Below, piece after piece: positions 24,072 to 32,088 of a stretch of DNA of 32,593 nucleotides. Each line of letters opens with the position of its first letter. Position 1 is the stretch's first letter. The DNA is from Clostridia bacterium (GTDB taxonomy: Bacteria > Bacillota > Clostridia > Christensenellales > Borkfalkiaceae): NCBI GenBank assembly GCA_017399035.1, contig JAFQEM010000014.1, positions 1 through 32,593 of the forward strand. Reading direction: 5' to 3'. The notes under the pieces were generated by a model that was given only the letters and a program-made list of their open reading frames with translations, made no database searches and was not told the DNA's origin. The position numbers and the translations under genes are program-made.

Positions 24072-26048
24072 ATGAAAAAAAGTATAAAAATTATATCGAT
24101 ATTGTTAGGTATTCTTCTTTTGTTTAACACGGTTGCTTGCTCAAAAGAAACCACGGCTAAACAAAATCCTAATCATTACGCGAAAATAACTGAAACTAAT
24201 GATTATCTTATTTATCACGCAAAGAGCGATTACGAGATTATCGTGCCGGAAGAGTCTGACGACAATATTATGACGGCGGCGGTAGAATTACAGGAGCTTT
24301 TTGAAGAAGCAACTAAAATATTTTTACCCATAAAAACGGATAGCCAAGTAGATTATACTAACAATTCAAAGTTTATAAGTTTAGGGAATACTGACTTCTT
24401 CCCTGAAAGTGCGTTTGAAAATTTAATTAAATCGGAAAAGCAACAAGCGTTTGCTATTAAGACGGTTGATAAAAGCATATTCGTCCAAGGAAACACCACC
24501 TTGGCTACATTGTACGGGGTTTACGAGTTGCTGAATCATTTGTTTAATTATGAATATTGTTTTACCGACGTTTATTCTTTAGACAAGAACGTAACCGACT
24601 TAAAACTTATGAATTATCAAATAGTAGAAATTCCGGATATCGACTATATGGTAGCGCCGAGCGTTGGGTATATCAATTACAACACGCTAAACGGCAGAAG
24701 AATGCGCGCTTTACAGTTTAAGGACTGGAGTATTCCGCAAATCAATTTTAATAACGTGCATAATATTTTCCATATTATTCCTCCCGAAACCTTTAATAAC
24801 GCTAAAGATCAAGCAAATTATCATCCAAAATGGTTTTCGTTAGACGGTGAGCAAGCATGTTTTAGCGCTAGGGGTGATGAGGTTGAATATCAAGCTATGC
24901 TCGAACAGTTTGCAACCGTTATTAAAAACGGTATGAAAGATACTGATGCAACGGTGTTTAACATTAGTTTAAGAGATAATATCGGTAGTTGCGCTTGTGA
25001 TAATTGCGTAGATGCGCTAACTAAATACGGCGCAAATTCGGCTTTATTTATTATGTTCTGTAATGATTTGTCAGAATATTTCACCGAGTGGTTTAAGACA
25101 GAAGAAGGAAAGCCATTTAAGCGCGATCTAAAAATTATGGTTTTTGCATATCAAGATACCCTTATGGCGCCGACCGTATTAAACGAAAAAACTAATAAGT
25201 ACGAGCCAACTTATCCCGAAGTTGTATGTAACGACGGCGTAGGTGTTTTTATTGCGATGGACTCTTTCTATTATACTTACGATTTGACCGACACCGAAAA
25301 CAAAGGCTTTTACGAAAATTTAAAGTCATGGAAAGCGCTTACCGATCATTTCTCGTTCTGGGTTTACGACGTTAATTTTAACAACTATTTCTATCCTTAC
25401 GATAGTTTCTATTCTAAAGTCGAATTATATAAATTTTTATACGAATTAGGAACGGTAGTTTTAAACGACCAAGCGCAAACTCAAAATATAGGTAGTTGTA
25501 CGGCTTGGGGAAACCTTAAGAGTTATTTATCTACTAAATTACGTTGGAACGTAGATGCCGATATTTATACCTTGACTAAAAATTATTTCGACACCTGTTA
25601 TAAATCGGCATCCGATACAATGTATAGCGTTTATATACAATATAAAGCGCATTTTGACAGAATAAAACAAAACCTTGAAGACGGGCTATATACTTCTGTT
25701 AAAAAACACGATATAGGCTCAATATTCGGGGGTATAGGTAATAAAGAATTGTGGCCAAAGCCCATGATTGAAGGTTGGTACAATTCATTTTTAACGGCGT
25801 TAGATCAAATAAAAGATTTAGAAGCAACCGATAAAAAAGCGTACGATATCGCTTATCAAATGATTTGCGCGGAAATCATTTCACCCTTGTATATTTTGAT
25901 AAGTTTATACGGTAGCGACTATGAAAATCTTAATTCTTTAAAACAAGATTTTAAGAAGTATTGTGTGGCTTCAAAAATAAATTCTTATTACGATTCTACT
26001 CAAAACGGCGGGATAGAGAATTTATTTAACATCTTAGAAATTGATTAA
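24072..26048 (+). CDS. DUF4838-family lipoprotein
   Basis: A 658-aa protein. The signal ends in N-T-V-A-C (Cys23), so it is probably a lipoprotein. The ATG at 24,072 follows AAGGAGG overlapping the previous stop. Residues about 60-150 resemble the N-terminal domain seen in alpha-glucuronidase-like and GH20-like enzymes (A-A-V-E-L-Q-E-L-F-E-E-A-T, then T-L-A-T-L-Y-G-V-Y-E-L-L-N). The body matches DUF4838 in its features: F-N-N-V-H-N-I-F-H-I-I-P, H-P-K-W-F-S-L-D-G, and the C-x-C-x-x-C set at Cys307, Cys309 and Cys312 followed by A-L-T-K-Y-G-A-N. This family is common in polysaccharide loci of gut bacteria and is thought to be TIM-barrel glycosidase-like, but no reaction is established. Its place between secreted proteins and near a GH106-like enzyme suggests surface handling of the same glycan. 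Confidence 0.8.
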   Translation: MKKSIKIISILLGILLLFNTVACSKETTAKQNPNHYAKITETNDYLIYHAKSDYEIIVPEESDDNIMTAAVELQELFEEATKIFLPIKTDSQVDYTNNSKFISLGNTDFFPESAFENLIKSEKQQAFAIKTVDKSIFVQGNTTLATLYGVYELLNHLFNYEYCFTDVYSLDKNVTDLKLMNYQIVEIPDIDYMVAPSVGYINYNTLNGRRMRALQFKDWSIPQINFNNVHNIFHIIPPETFNNAKDQANYHPKWFSLDGEQACFSARGDEVEYQAMLEQFATVIKNGMKDTDATVFNISLRDNIGSCACDNCVDALTKYGANSALFIMFCNDLSEYFTEWFKTEEGKPFKRDLKIMVFAYQDTLMAPTVLNEKTNKYEPTYPEVVCNDGVGVFIAMDSFYYTYDLTDTENKGFYENLKSWKALTDHFSFWVYDVNFNNYFYPYDSFYSKVELYKFLYELGTVVLNDQAQTQNIGSCTAWGNLKSYLSTKLRWNVDADIYTLTKNYFDTCYKSASDTMYSVYIQYKAHFDRIKQNLEDGLYTSVKKHDIGSIFGGIGNKELWPKPMIEGWYNSFLTALDQIKDLEATDKKAYDIAYQMICAEIISPLYILISLYGSDYENLNSLKQDFKKYCVASKINSYYDSTQNGGIENLFNILEID

Positions 26049-26078
26049 TCGTATAAAAAATGATAAAGGAGAAAAGAA

Positions 26079-28877
26079 ATGAAAAAACTACTTAAACATT
26101 TCGTATTAACGTTTGCGATATTAGCGATAGTTGCTTTTTCGGCTTGTTCTATGCCTGAAAAGCCAAACGAAGATAAACTTACCTTTAATATAAGCGAAAG
26201 CGTTAAAACAATTAAAGAATACGACACCTTTTATTTAACTACCGACTACGAAGGTGAAGAAACCGTTTCATACGTTTCTGGAAATAGCGGGGTAGCAACC
26301 GTAGATAATCAAGGGTTGGTAACTGGTGTTTCGGTAGGAGAAACAACCATAACCGTAACCATTAAAAATGTTAGTAAGGTGTGTTATTTGACCATAGAAG
26401 AAGATACTAGCGTACCCGTTCTCTCTTTAGGAAACGTAGAAGGTGAAACTATTTCTTTGAATATTCAAGACGAGTTTGATTTGGGCGCAGTCGTTAAGAA
26501 TAACGGCGTAGTAGTTTCTGCTAACTTGACTTTTGAATCTGAAAACCAACAAGTTGCAACTGTTAGTAATGTGGGTGTTGTTTCTGCCGTAGGAGTTGGC
26601 GAAACGGTTATAAACGTTAGCGGTGAATACAGGGGCAAACCTTTGTCTGCAGAAGTAGCTGTTAGCGTAGAAAGAAAGGTGTCTTTTAACCTTACTATAG
26701 AAGAAGATACAATATACGCCGTAGCAGAACTCAACGGCGAAAATTTCGTCAATACTACTCGCGCGGTTGCTAATTTGGTTGTCGATTCGGTTACGATAAC
26801 TAACGGGTTTACCTTTGAAAGTGAAGACCAAGAAATTGCAACCGTCGATGAAAGCGGTAACGTAGTGGCAAAGAAGGTTGGCGAAACTAAAATTTATTGT
26901 TATTACCAACTAGACGGCGAACAAATTTACGCGTATAAGACGTTAACCGTAGATTACGCCGTAGTTGATTATAATGCCGAAGTTTTGGTGGAAAAATCTG
27001 AAGAAGTTACTACCGCAATATTCGACGAATTGTTTATAGACGAACAAACGGTAATCAAAGTTTTAGACGTGGCAGATACCGAAATCGAGATAGAAATATC
27101 CGACGGCGTACTTAATGAAGAAACTTTGAAATCGTTTACGGGCGATAGAGCGTGGAGAATATACAACCAAGCGTATGCGTATAACGTAAAAGTAGTAGTT
27201 GCAGATTACGTTATAGGCACGGCAGATAAGTTTAAGGAAGTTATGCCTACTCTTACTAGCGAATACGTAATTCTCTCTCAAAATATTAGTGGCGTAGGCA
27301 AATATACAAATAATAAAACTAATACCTTTACGGGTGTTTTCGACGGTCGTGGCTATACAATTTCAAACGTGGAAATTGCCAACAACGGTATATTCACTTA
27401 CGTATTAGGCGCTACCGTAAAAAATCTTGCTATTACCAACGCAAAGGTTGGTCAGTTGTCATCTGTTTTCGCTATTCAAATTGACGGACTTACTTTAGAT
27501 AACATTTACGTTAAGATAGATTCAATGGGTTACGACGAAACTAATCCTTCGGGTGCAATCGGCGTTCAAATAGGCGGTGTTTTAACGGTAAACAACTCGC
27601 TCGTTATAGTTGACGGAATAGACGCAAACTCAAACGCAGGCGCAATTGCAGGCGCTTGGTGGGGTGGTAGCGTAAGTTTATCTAACGCTTACTTTATTAC
27701 TGAGGGTAATCCTTATGGTAAGGTTTTGATTAAAGATACCAACAACAAACTTGGTAAAGAAGAAAACGATAAAGGTTCGTGGAGTTATATTTACGCAAGC
27801 GTTGCTGCGTTTGCTACCGAAAGAAAGGCTACGGACAGCAAAATCAATCTTAACGACTTTAACGACTGTTGGGAAATGAACACGGGCGATCATCCCTTCT
27901 TTAACTCGGATTTGAATACTAAATATTCTTTCTCTAATAGTTATAACGGTTCGTATAATGGCGGGGAATTATATATGTTCGGCAAAAACGAGTCGGTTAC
28001 AGAATACCAAATTCCAGTTACCGTAGCACAAACTCAACTCAAAACGCTTTTACTTGGCGGTATTGAATTATCAAGCGCAACGTTTAAAGATGGCAAGATA
28101 ACCGTTTCTAAAACGGAAATAGCAGAAATCGCTAACGGCGAATATCAAATGGTTATGGATTTTGGAACTAAAGTTTATAAGAGTACCGTTACCGTTGCAG
28201 ATTACGTCGTTACCACAGAAACGGAATTCAAGAGCATATTTAGTGGAACGGGTCTTATCACTTCTTACGTAGTACTTGCAAATGATATAACCTTTACTAG
28301 TTCGTTCGTAGGGCATCAAGGTGTGTTCAGCGGCACGCTTAATGGCAAGGGATACGCACTTAAAAATCTTACTATACCTGAAGCAGGTATAGGCTTATTC
28401 TCTGAAATGAACGGGCAAGTTAAAAACCTAGCAATTCTTAACGTAACGCATAATGGCGACGGCGCGGTAGTTGCAAATCAATCTAGGGGCCTAATAGACA
28501 ACGTTATTATAACGGGTATTGCGGGTGGACATTCAACCCTTGCTAACGTAATGTACAGCGGAACGGTGTCTAATAGTATCGTTATAGTAGAACAAAACGC
28601 AAGGAACGTCGGAACTTCTGCATCAATAGTAAGAAGTATGAGAGGCACGGCAACCAACTGTTTTGCAGTTTCTAAAACCTTTACTACTACCTTTAATGCA
28701 ACAACCGGTACAAACTGGGCAGGAACTGTAAACAATTGCGATATAAAAACTAGCGCAGAAGATTTAGTGGCTCTCTTTAATGGAACGCTTCCCATGGGAT
28801 TTAATGCGTACTGGTCGATTGATAATAACGGAAACGTTCTTATTGGCGACGAAATAGTTTTAGCAACTAATAACTAG
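26079..28877 (+). CDS. Lipoprotein with three Big2 domains and beta-helix (GLUG-like) modules
   Basis: A 932-aa protein with a signal ending A-F-S-A-C (Cys23), probably lipid-anchored. Three Big2-type bacterial Ig domains follow, each marked by an A-T-V-D/S-x-x-G-x-V-x-x-x-x-V-G-E-T motif near residues 70-90, 165-185 and 250-270. Then come two beta-helix modules (about 365-620 and 626-932) with rungs such as F-D-G-R-G-Y-T-I-S-N and L-N-G-K-G-Y-A-L-K-N, V-K-N-L-A-I, and N-N-V-I-I. The second module starts with N-G-G-E-L-Y-M-F-G-K and A-D-Y-V-V-T-T-E-T-E-F and recurs twice in the 949-aa protein downstream. A 160-bp part of it is nearly identical to that gene. The Big2 domains probably act as a stalk and the helix modules as carbohydrate-binding or adhesive units; enzyme activity is not evident. 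AAAGGAGAAAAG precedes the ATG. Confidence 0.8.
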   Translation: MKKLLKHFVLTFAILAIVAFSACSMPEKPNEDKLTFNISESVKTIKEYDTFYLTTDYEGEETVSYVSGNSGVATVDNQGLVTGVSVGETTITVTIKNVSKVCYLTIEEDTSVPVLSLGNVEGETISLNIQDEFDLGAVVKNNGVVVSANLTFESENQQVATVSNVGVVSAVGVGETVINVSGEYRGKPLSAEVAVSVERKVSFNLTIEEDTIYAVAELNGENFVNTTRAVANLVVDSVTITNGFTFESEDQEIATVDESGNVVAKKVGETKIYCYYQLDGEQIYAYKTLTVDYAVVDYNAEVLVEKSEEVTTAIFDELFIDEQTVIKVLDVADTEIEIEISDGVLNEETLKSFTGDRAWRIYNQAYAYNVKVVVADYVIGTADKFKEVMPTLTSEYVILSQNISGVGKYTNNKTNTFTGVFDGRGYTISNVEIANNGIFTYVLGATVKNLAITNAKVGQLSSVFAIQIDGLTLDNIYVKIDSMGYDETNPSGAIGVQIGGVLTVNNSLVIVDGIDANSNAGAIAGAWWGGSVSLSNAYFITEGNPYGKVLIKDTNNKLGKEENDKGSWSYIYASVAAFATERKATDSKINLNDFNDCWEMNTGDHPFFNSDLNTKYSFSNSYNGSYNGGELYMFGKNESVTEYQIPVTVAQTQLKTLLLGGIELSSATFKDGKITVSKTEIAEIANGEYQMVMDFGTKVYKSTVTVADYVVTTETEFKSIFSGTGLITSYVVLANDITFTSSFVGHQGVFSGTLNGKGYALKNLTIPEAGIGLFSEMNGQVKNLAILNVTHNGDGAVVANQSRGLIDNVIITGIAGGHSTLANVMYSGTVSNSIVIVEQNARNVGTSASIVRSMRGTATNCFAVSKTFTTTFNATTGTNWAGTVNNCDIKTSAEDLVALFNGTLPMGFNAYWSIDNNGNVLIGDEIVLATNN
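28647..28806 (+). repeat. 160-bp near-identical repeat, copy 1 (in Big2 lipoprotein gene)
   Basis: Matches 30,751-30,910 base for base except for three differences (T/C within ACTAC-type sequence, C/T in CAATTGCGAT, T/C in CCCATGGGA), without gaps. Flanking sequence of the two genes is far less similar, so the block was recently copied or converted. Confidence 0.9.
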
Positions 28878-28883
28878 TATTAA

Positions 28884-28901
28884 GCCGCCCGTAAGGGCGG
28901 T
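28884..28901 (+). other. Intergenic hairpin before small ORF
   Basis: CCGCCC/GGGCGG with a GTAA loop, 7 bases after the stop and lacking a T-run. A second small hairpin CCGC/GCGG (28,918-28,929) lies just before the next ribosome binding site. These may protect or process the mRNA between the two surface-protein parts rather than terminate it. Confidence 0.5.
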
Positions 28902-28948
28902 GAAAATAAAGAAATAACCGCAAAAGCGGAAAAAAAGGAGGAAAAATT

Positions 28949-29104
28949 ATGGCAACACACGAAGTAAAAGAAAGACTTGCTTACGAAACTCCTACGTTAA
29001 ATCTTAGTGCTTCAAAGACCAAGGACGTTTTGATGGCGTCCGACATGTGGGTAATGGACAAAAACGACTGGTTACCCGAAGATCAGATAGGGGGGAACGA
29101 ATAA
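28949..29104 (+). CDS. Small 51-aa protein, unknown function
   Basis: The frame has ATG at 28,949 with a strong AAGGAGG at 28,935-28,941, and TAA at 29,102-29,104 overlapping the next ATG (TAATG). The peptide begins M-A-T-H-E-V-K-E-R-L, continues Y-E-T-P-T-L-N-L-S, then D-V-L-M-A-S-D, and ends in an acidic, glycine-rich tail (L-P-E-D-Q-I-G-G-N-E). The Y-x-x-P-x-L-x-L ... D-V-L-x-x-S-D layout recalls short peptides often found in Clostridia and Bacteroidetes whose function is unknown; that recollection is from memory and unchecked. It has no signal peptide, membrane segment or cysteine. Translational coupling implies equal production with the 949-aa secreted protein. A modified-peptide precursor is possible, but no modification enzyme is visible in the window. 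Confidence 0.75.
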   Translation: MATHEVKERLAYETPTLNLSASKTKDVLMASDMWVMDKNDWLPEDQIGGNE

Positions 29105-31953
29105 TGAAAGCGAATAGTTTAAGAAGTAGAATATTACTCGTATTATCCATTTTACTTTTGTTAACGTTTACTTGCGGCGCGTTGAGTTTCGGCGGAACGA
29201 AAGTTAATGCAGACGTTGATTTAGAAAACGCAGTTTCAAGTTTTAAGATGCTTGATAAGCAACAGTTAAGAACTGAAGACCCCGTAGGTATGCGTTTTGC
29301 AGCGACTATGTCGGTTGAAGAATACACGGCGTTGACGGGTGAAAATAGCGCTTATACTGCAGTTGACTTTGGTTTCTTTATTATGCCTAAGTATTACGAA
29401 AAAGCAGGCGCAATCAATTACGACAACACGTTTGGTAGCGACGCTGTATTTACTTGGGACGAAAAGACGGGAACGACCACGGTTGCAGACCCCTATGAAA
29501 TCTTACACGCGGACGGCGTTCAAGCAGTTTTAGGTAAAGTGGAAGAAAACGGCGAAGACTTGTATCTGATTAAAGGCTCTTTAGTAGATATCAACGATCA
29601 AAACCTTGCAACCAAGTTTACCGCAAGAATGTACGTTAAAGCAACTAAAGCAGACAATTCGGTAGTGTATGCGTTTGCAGACCAAATGACCACCGCGTCT
29701 TCAATGGTTGACGTTGCAATACGCGGCATTGATAAAGGTGATAGCGCGCTTCAATCGTACGTTGATAAGTACGTTGCTTATTACAAAGCGGCAAACGACG
29801 GCACTGAACCCACTTATTCATACACCGTAAATTATTTCGTTGACGGCACGACTGAACCCGTAAAGAGTGAAGTAGTCAGTGGTAATGCAATCAACACCGA
29901 CGTTTCAATCACGGCAAAAGCGCCCGACGGATATATTCTTGACAGCGCAAACGCATCTAAAAACGTATTGAGCGGAAAGATTTACGCAGACAACGATCTA
30001 ACTTTAAGCGTTTACGTTAAGGAAATTCAATATAAGGCTTTAACGGGCGCTCTCAACGGTGGTGAACTTTATTTCTTTGAAAAGCAAACTGCAGAAACCA
30101 CTTACGATATAGTTCTTCCCGTAGCGCTTGGCAACGTAAATCCTATCGTAAAAATTGCAGACGTTGAGCTTACTGCAACCTATGAAGATGCAACAAAAAC
30201 ACTTTCGTTATTGCCAGAAGAATTTGCATCCTTTGGTAACGGACAAACCACTATTACTATTATTACCTCAGACACGGTATATACCGCAGTAGTTACCATT
30301 GCAGATTACGTTATTACTTCTGAAAACGAATATAAAACGGTATTCCCCGCGGGTGGTACGGCTAGATTTACTAATTACGTAGTTCTCGGTAATGATATAA
30401 CCTTTACTTCAAGTTATGCTGGTTACGCGGGTGTTTACGTAGGTGTTTTTGACGGTAAAGGTTACGCTATTAAAAATCTTTCTATGCCTGAAAGTGCTAT
30501 AGGTATGTTCCAAGAGATGCACGGACAAATTCTTAATTTGGCGCTTATTAACGTAAAAGCAAACGGACACGGTGGTGTTATTGCAAACGTTATGGGTGGT
30601 TTAATTAACAACGTGTTCGTTCAAGGTGTTGCAGCAGGACACGGCTCTTTGGGTTATTCAGTTTCAAATACTCTTTCTAACTCTATCGTAATAGTTGAAA
30701 AGAATAGTTTTGATTTAACTACCGGTGCAATTGCTAATAATATGAAAGGTACGGCAACCAACTGTTTTGCAGTTTCTAAAACCTTTACTACCACCTTTAA
30801 TGCAACAACCGGTACAAACTGGGCAGGAACTGTAAACAATTGTGATATAAAAACTAGCGCAGAAGATTTAGTGGCTCTCTTTAATGGAACGCTTCCCACG
30901 GGATTTAATGTTTACTGGTCGCTTTCTAACGGAATGCTTAAGTTTGGTGACGAAGTAATTTATAAGCCAACGGTTAAACTTACTAACGCTCAAAACGTAG
31001 GCGGTCAACTTTTCTACTTTGGTAAAGATACTACCGACTGCGCCGATTACGCAAGTAATTTTATATCGGGTGAAAATTACGTTATACAAACGGCTATTGA
31101 TTTAGGTATGGTTGAAAGCGTTAAGATAGGAACTACTGCAATAACTGGTTTTGCTTATGCAAACAAACAACTTACTATTCCCGTAGCGCAAATTGCGTCA
31201 CTTGCAAACGGTGATGCCGTTATGGAAATAGTTACTGCAACTGCAGATTATTCTGCAGACGTAACGATTGCAGATTACGTTATAACTACTGAAACTGAGT
31301 ATAGAAAAGCGCTTGGTGAAAACGGCGTTTACCAAGAAAAGTTAAGCGGATATTTCGTTCTTGCAAGAGATATTGATTTTAATAACGCAAACTATGCAGG
31401 GCACGGCGACGGCGCAAAGCCTTTTGCAGGCACGTTAGACGGCAAGGGTTACGCTATTAAAAATATTACGTTAACGGGTAACGGCTTAATCGAACAAACG
31501 GGTGGCTCTGGCGTAATTAAAAATCTTGCAATTATAAACGCTACACATACGGCGTCAAACGTAGGTCTTCTTCTAAATCAACATAATGGTAAAGTAGAAA
31601 ACGTATTCGTATCAGGGCTTATGGCAAGTCGTTCGGTTATAAACGTATGTTACGCTAGTGGTAAAATATCTAACGTTATAGTTGACGTAGAAAAGGATGC
31701 TAGCGTTACTTATACGGGCGCAGTCGTAAGATCTTTACAAGGTACGGCAACCAACTGCTACGCTACGTCAGATACCTTTACAACCACTTATCATGCTGCA
31801 ACGGGTACTGCAACTAACTGTGAATTTAAGGCTACTAACGCTGAATTGCTCGCTTACTTTAACGGAACTCTTCCTACGGGCTTTAATTCTTACTGGACTA
31901 TTAGTAACGGTAGTTTGAGTTTTGGAAACAACGTTGTAATGTCGGCTAACTAA
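29104..31953 (+). CDS. Secreted multidomain protein with beta-helix modules
   Basis: A 949-aa protein. The ATG at 29,104 overlaps the small ORF's stop; GGGGGG at about 29,090 can serve as ribosome binding site, and a longer in-frame start inside the small ORF is rejected. A signal peptide spans about residues 9-36 (hydrophobic core, cut near V-N-A-D). Residues about 43-225 form a domain with R-T-E-D-P-V-G-M-R-F-A-A-T and F-T-A-R-M-Y-V-K-A motifs that I cannot name. Residues about 238-306 resemble a MucBP-like repeat (Y-T-V-N-Y-F-V-D-G-T-T). Two beta-helix modules follow (about 318-620 and 625-949), each with N-G-G-E-L-Y-F-F or V-G-G-Q-L-F-Y-F-G, A-D-Y-V-I-T, F-D-G-K-G-Y-A-I-K-N or L-D-G-K-G-Y-A-I-K-N, ending in F-N-G-T-L-P-T-G-F-N. 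No sortase motif or lipobox. Likely a surface binder or adhesin. Confidence 0.8.
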   Translation: MKANSLRSRILLVLSILLLLTFTCGALSFGGTKVNADVDLENAVSSFKMLDKQQLRTEDPVGMRFAATMSVEEYTALTGENSAYTAVDFGFFIMPKYYEKAGAINYDNTFGSDAVFTWDEKTGTTTVADPYEILHADGVQAVLGKVEENGEDLYLIKGSLVDINDQNLATKFTARMYVKATKADNSVVYAFADQMTTASSMVDVAIRGIDKGDSALQSYVDKYVAYYKAANDGTEPTYSYTVNYFVDGTTEPVKSEVVSGNAINTDVSITAKAPDGYILDSANASKNVLSGKIYADNDLTLSVYVKEIQYKALTGALNGGELYFFEKQTAETTYDIVLPVALGNVNPIVKIADVELTATYEDATKTLSLLPEEFASFGNGQTTITIITSDTVYTAVVTIADYVITSENEYKTVFPAGGTARFTNYVVLGNDITFTSSYAGYAGVYVGVFDGKGYAIKNLSMPESAIGMFQEMHGQILNLALINVKANGHGGVIANVMGGLINNVFVQGVAAGHGSLGYSVSNTLSNSIVIVEKNSFDLTTGAIANNMKGTATNCFAVSKTFTTTFNATTGTNWAGTVNNCDIKTSAEDLVALFNGTLPTGFNVYWSLSNGMLKFGDEVIYKPTVKLTNAQNVGGQLFYFGKDTTDCADYASNFISGENYVIQTAIDLGMVESVKIGTTAITGFAYANKQLTIPVAQIASLANGDAVMEIVTATADYSADVTIADYVITTETEYRKALGENGVYQEKLSGYFVLARDIDFNNANYAGHGDGAKPFAGTLDGKGYAIKNITLTGNGLIEQTGGSGVIKNLAIINATHTASNVGLLLNQHNGKVENVFVSGLMASRSVINVCYASGKISNVIVDVEKDASVTYTGAVVRSLQGTATNCYATSDTFTTTYHAATGTATNCEFKATNAELLAYFNGTLPTGFNSYWTISNGSLSFGNNVVMSAN
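30751..30910 (+). repeat. 160-bp near-identical repeat, copy 2
   Basis: Partner of 28,647-28,806, with three mismatches in 160 bp. It covers the end of the first beta-helix module of the 949-aa protein. The third, older copy of this module (about 31,742-31,900) is clearly diverged. Confidence 0.9.
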
Positions 31954-31979
31954 AATTATTATTGTATGATTTTTATACG

Positions 31980-32009
31980 TTGATAAATAATTTTTTTAAA
32001 TGTTATAAT
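31980..32009 (+). promoter_or_regulatory. Sigma-A promoter after the surface-protein operon
   Basis: TTGATA (31,980-31,985) and TATAAT (32,004-32,009) with an 18-bp spacer. The expected transcript starts near 32,016, just before the terminator hairpin at 32,026-32,057 and 73 bases before the last gene. Confidence 0.6.
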
Positions 32010-32025
32010 AAAATCATAACAAAGT

Positions 32026-32057
32026 AAAAAGGGGTTAATGCTCATTAACCCCTTTTT
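32026..32057 (+). terminator. Strong terminator (end of operon or attenuator)
   Basis: AAAAAGGGGTTAAT (32,026-32,039) pairs perfectly with ATTAACCCCTTTTT (32,044-32,057) around a GCTC loop. It can end the long operon from 14,545. As it lies downstream of the promoter at 31,980-32,009, it would also stop that promoter's transcript unless readthrough occurs. Confidence 0.9.
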
Positions 32058-32088
32058 ATAAATAAACGCGCAAAAATAGGAAATAAAT

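Noticed and set aside
28478-30899. Two similar antisense reading frames (28,478-28,795 and 30,654-30,899, minus strand) sharing the same N-terminus
   Set aside because: They are antisense shadows of the 160-bp near-identical block and have no ribosome binding site or promoter.
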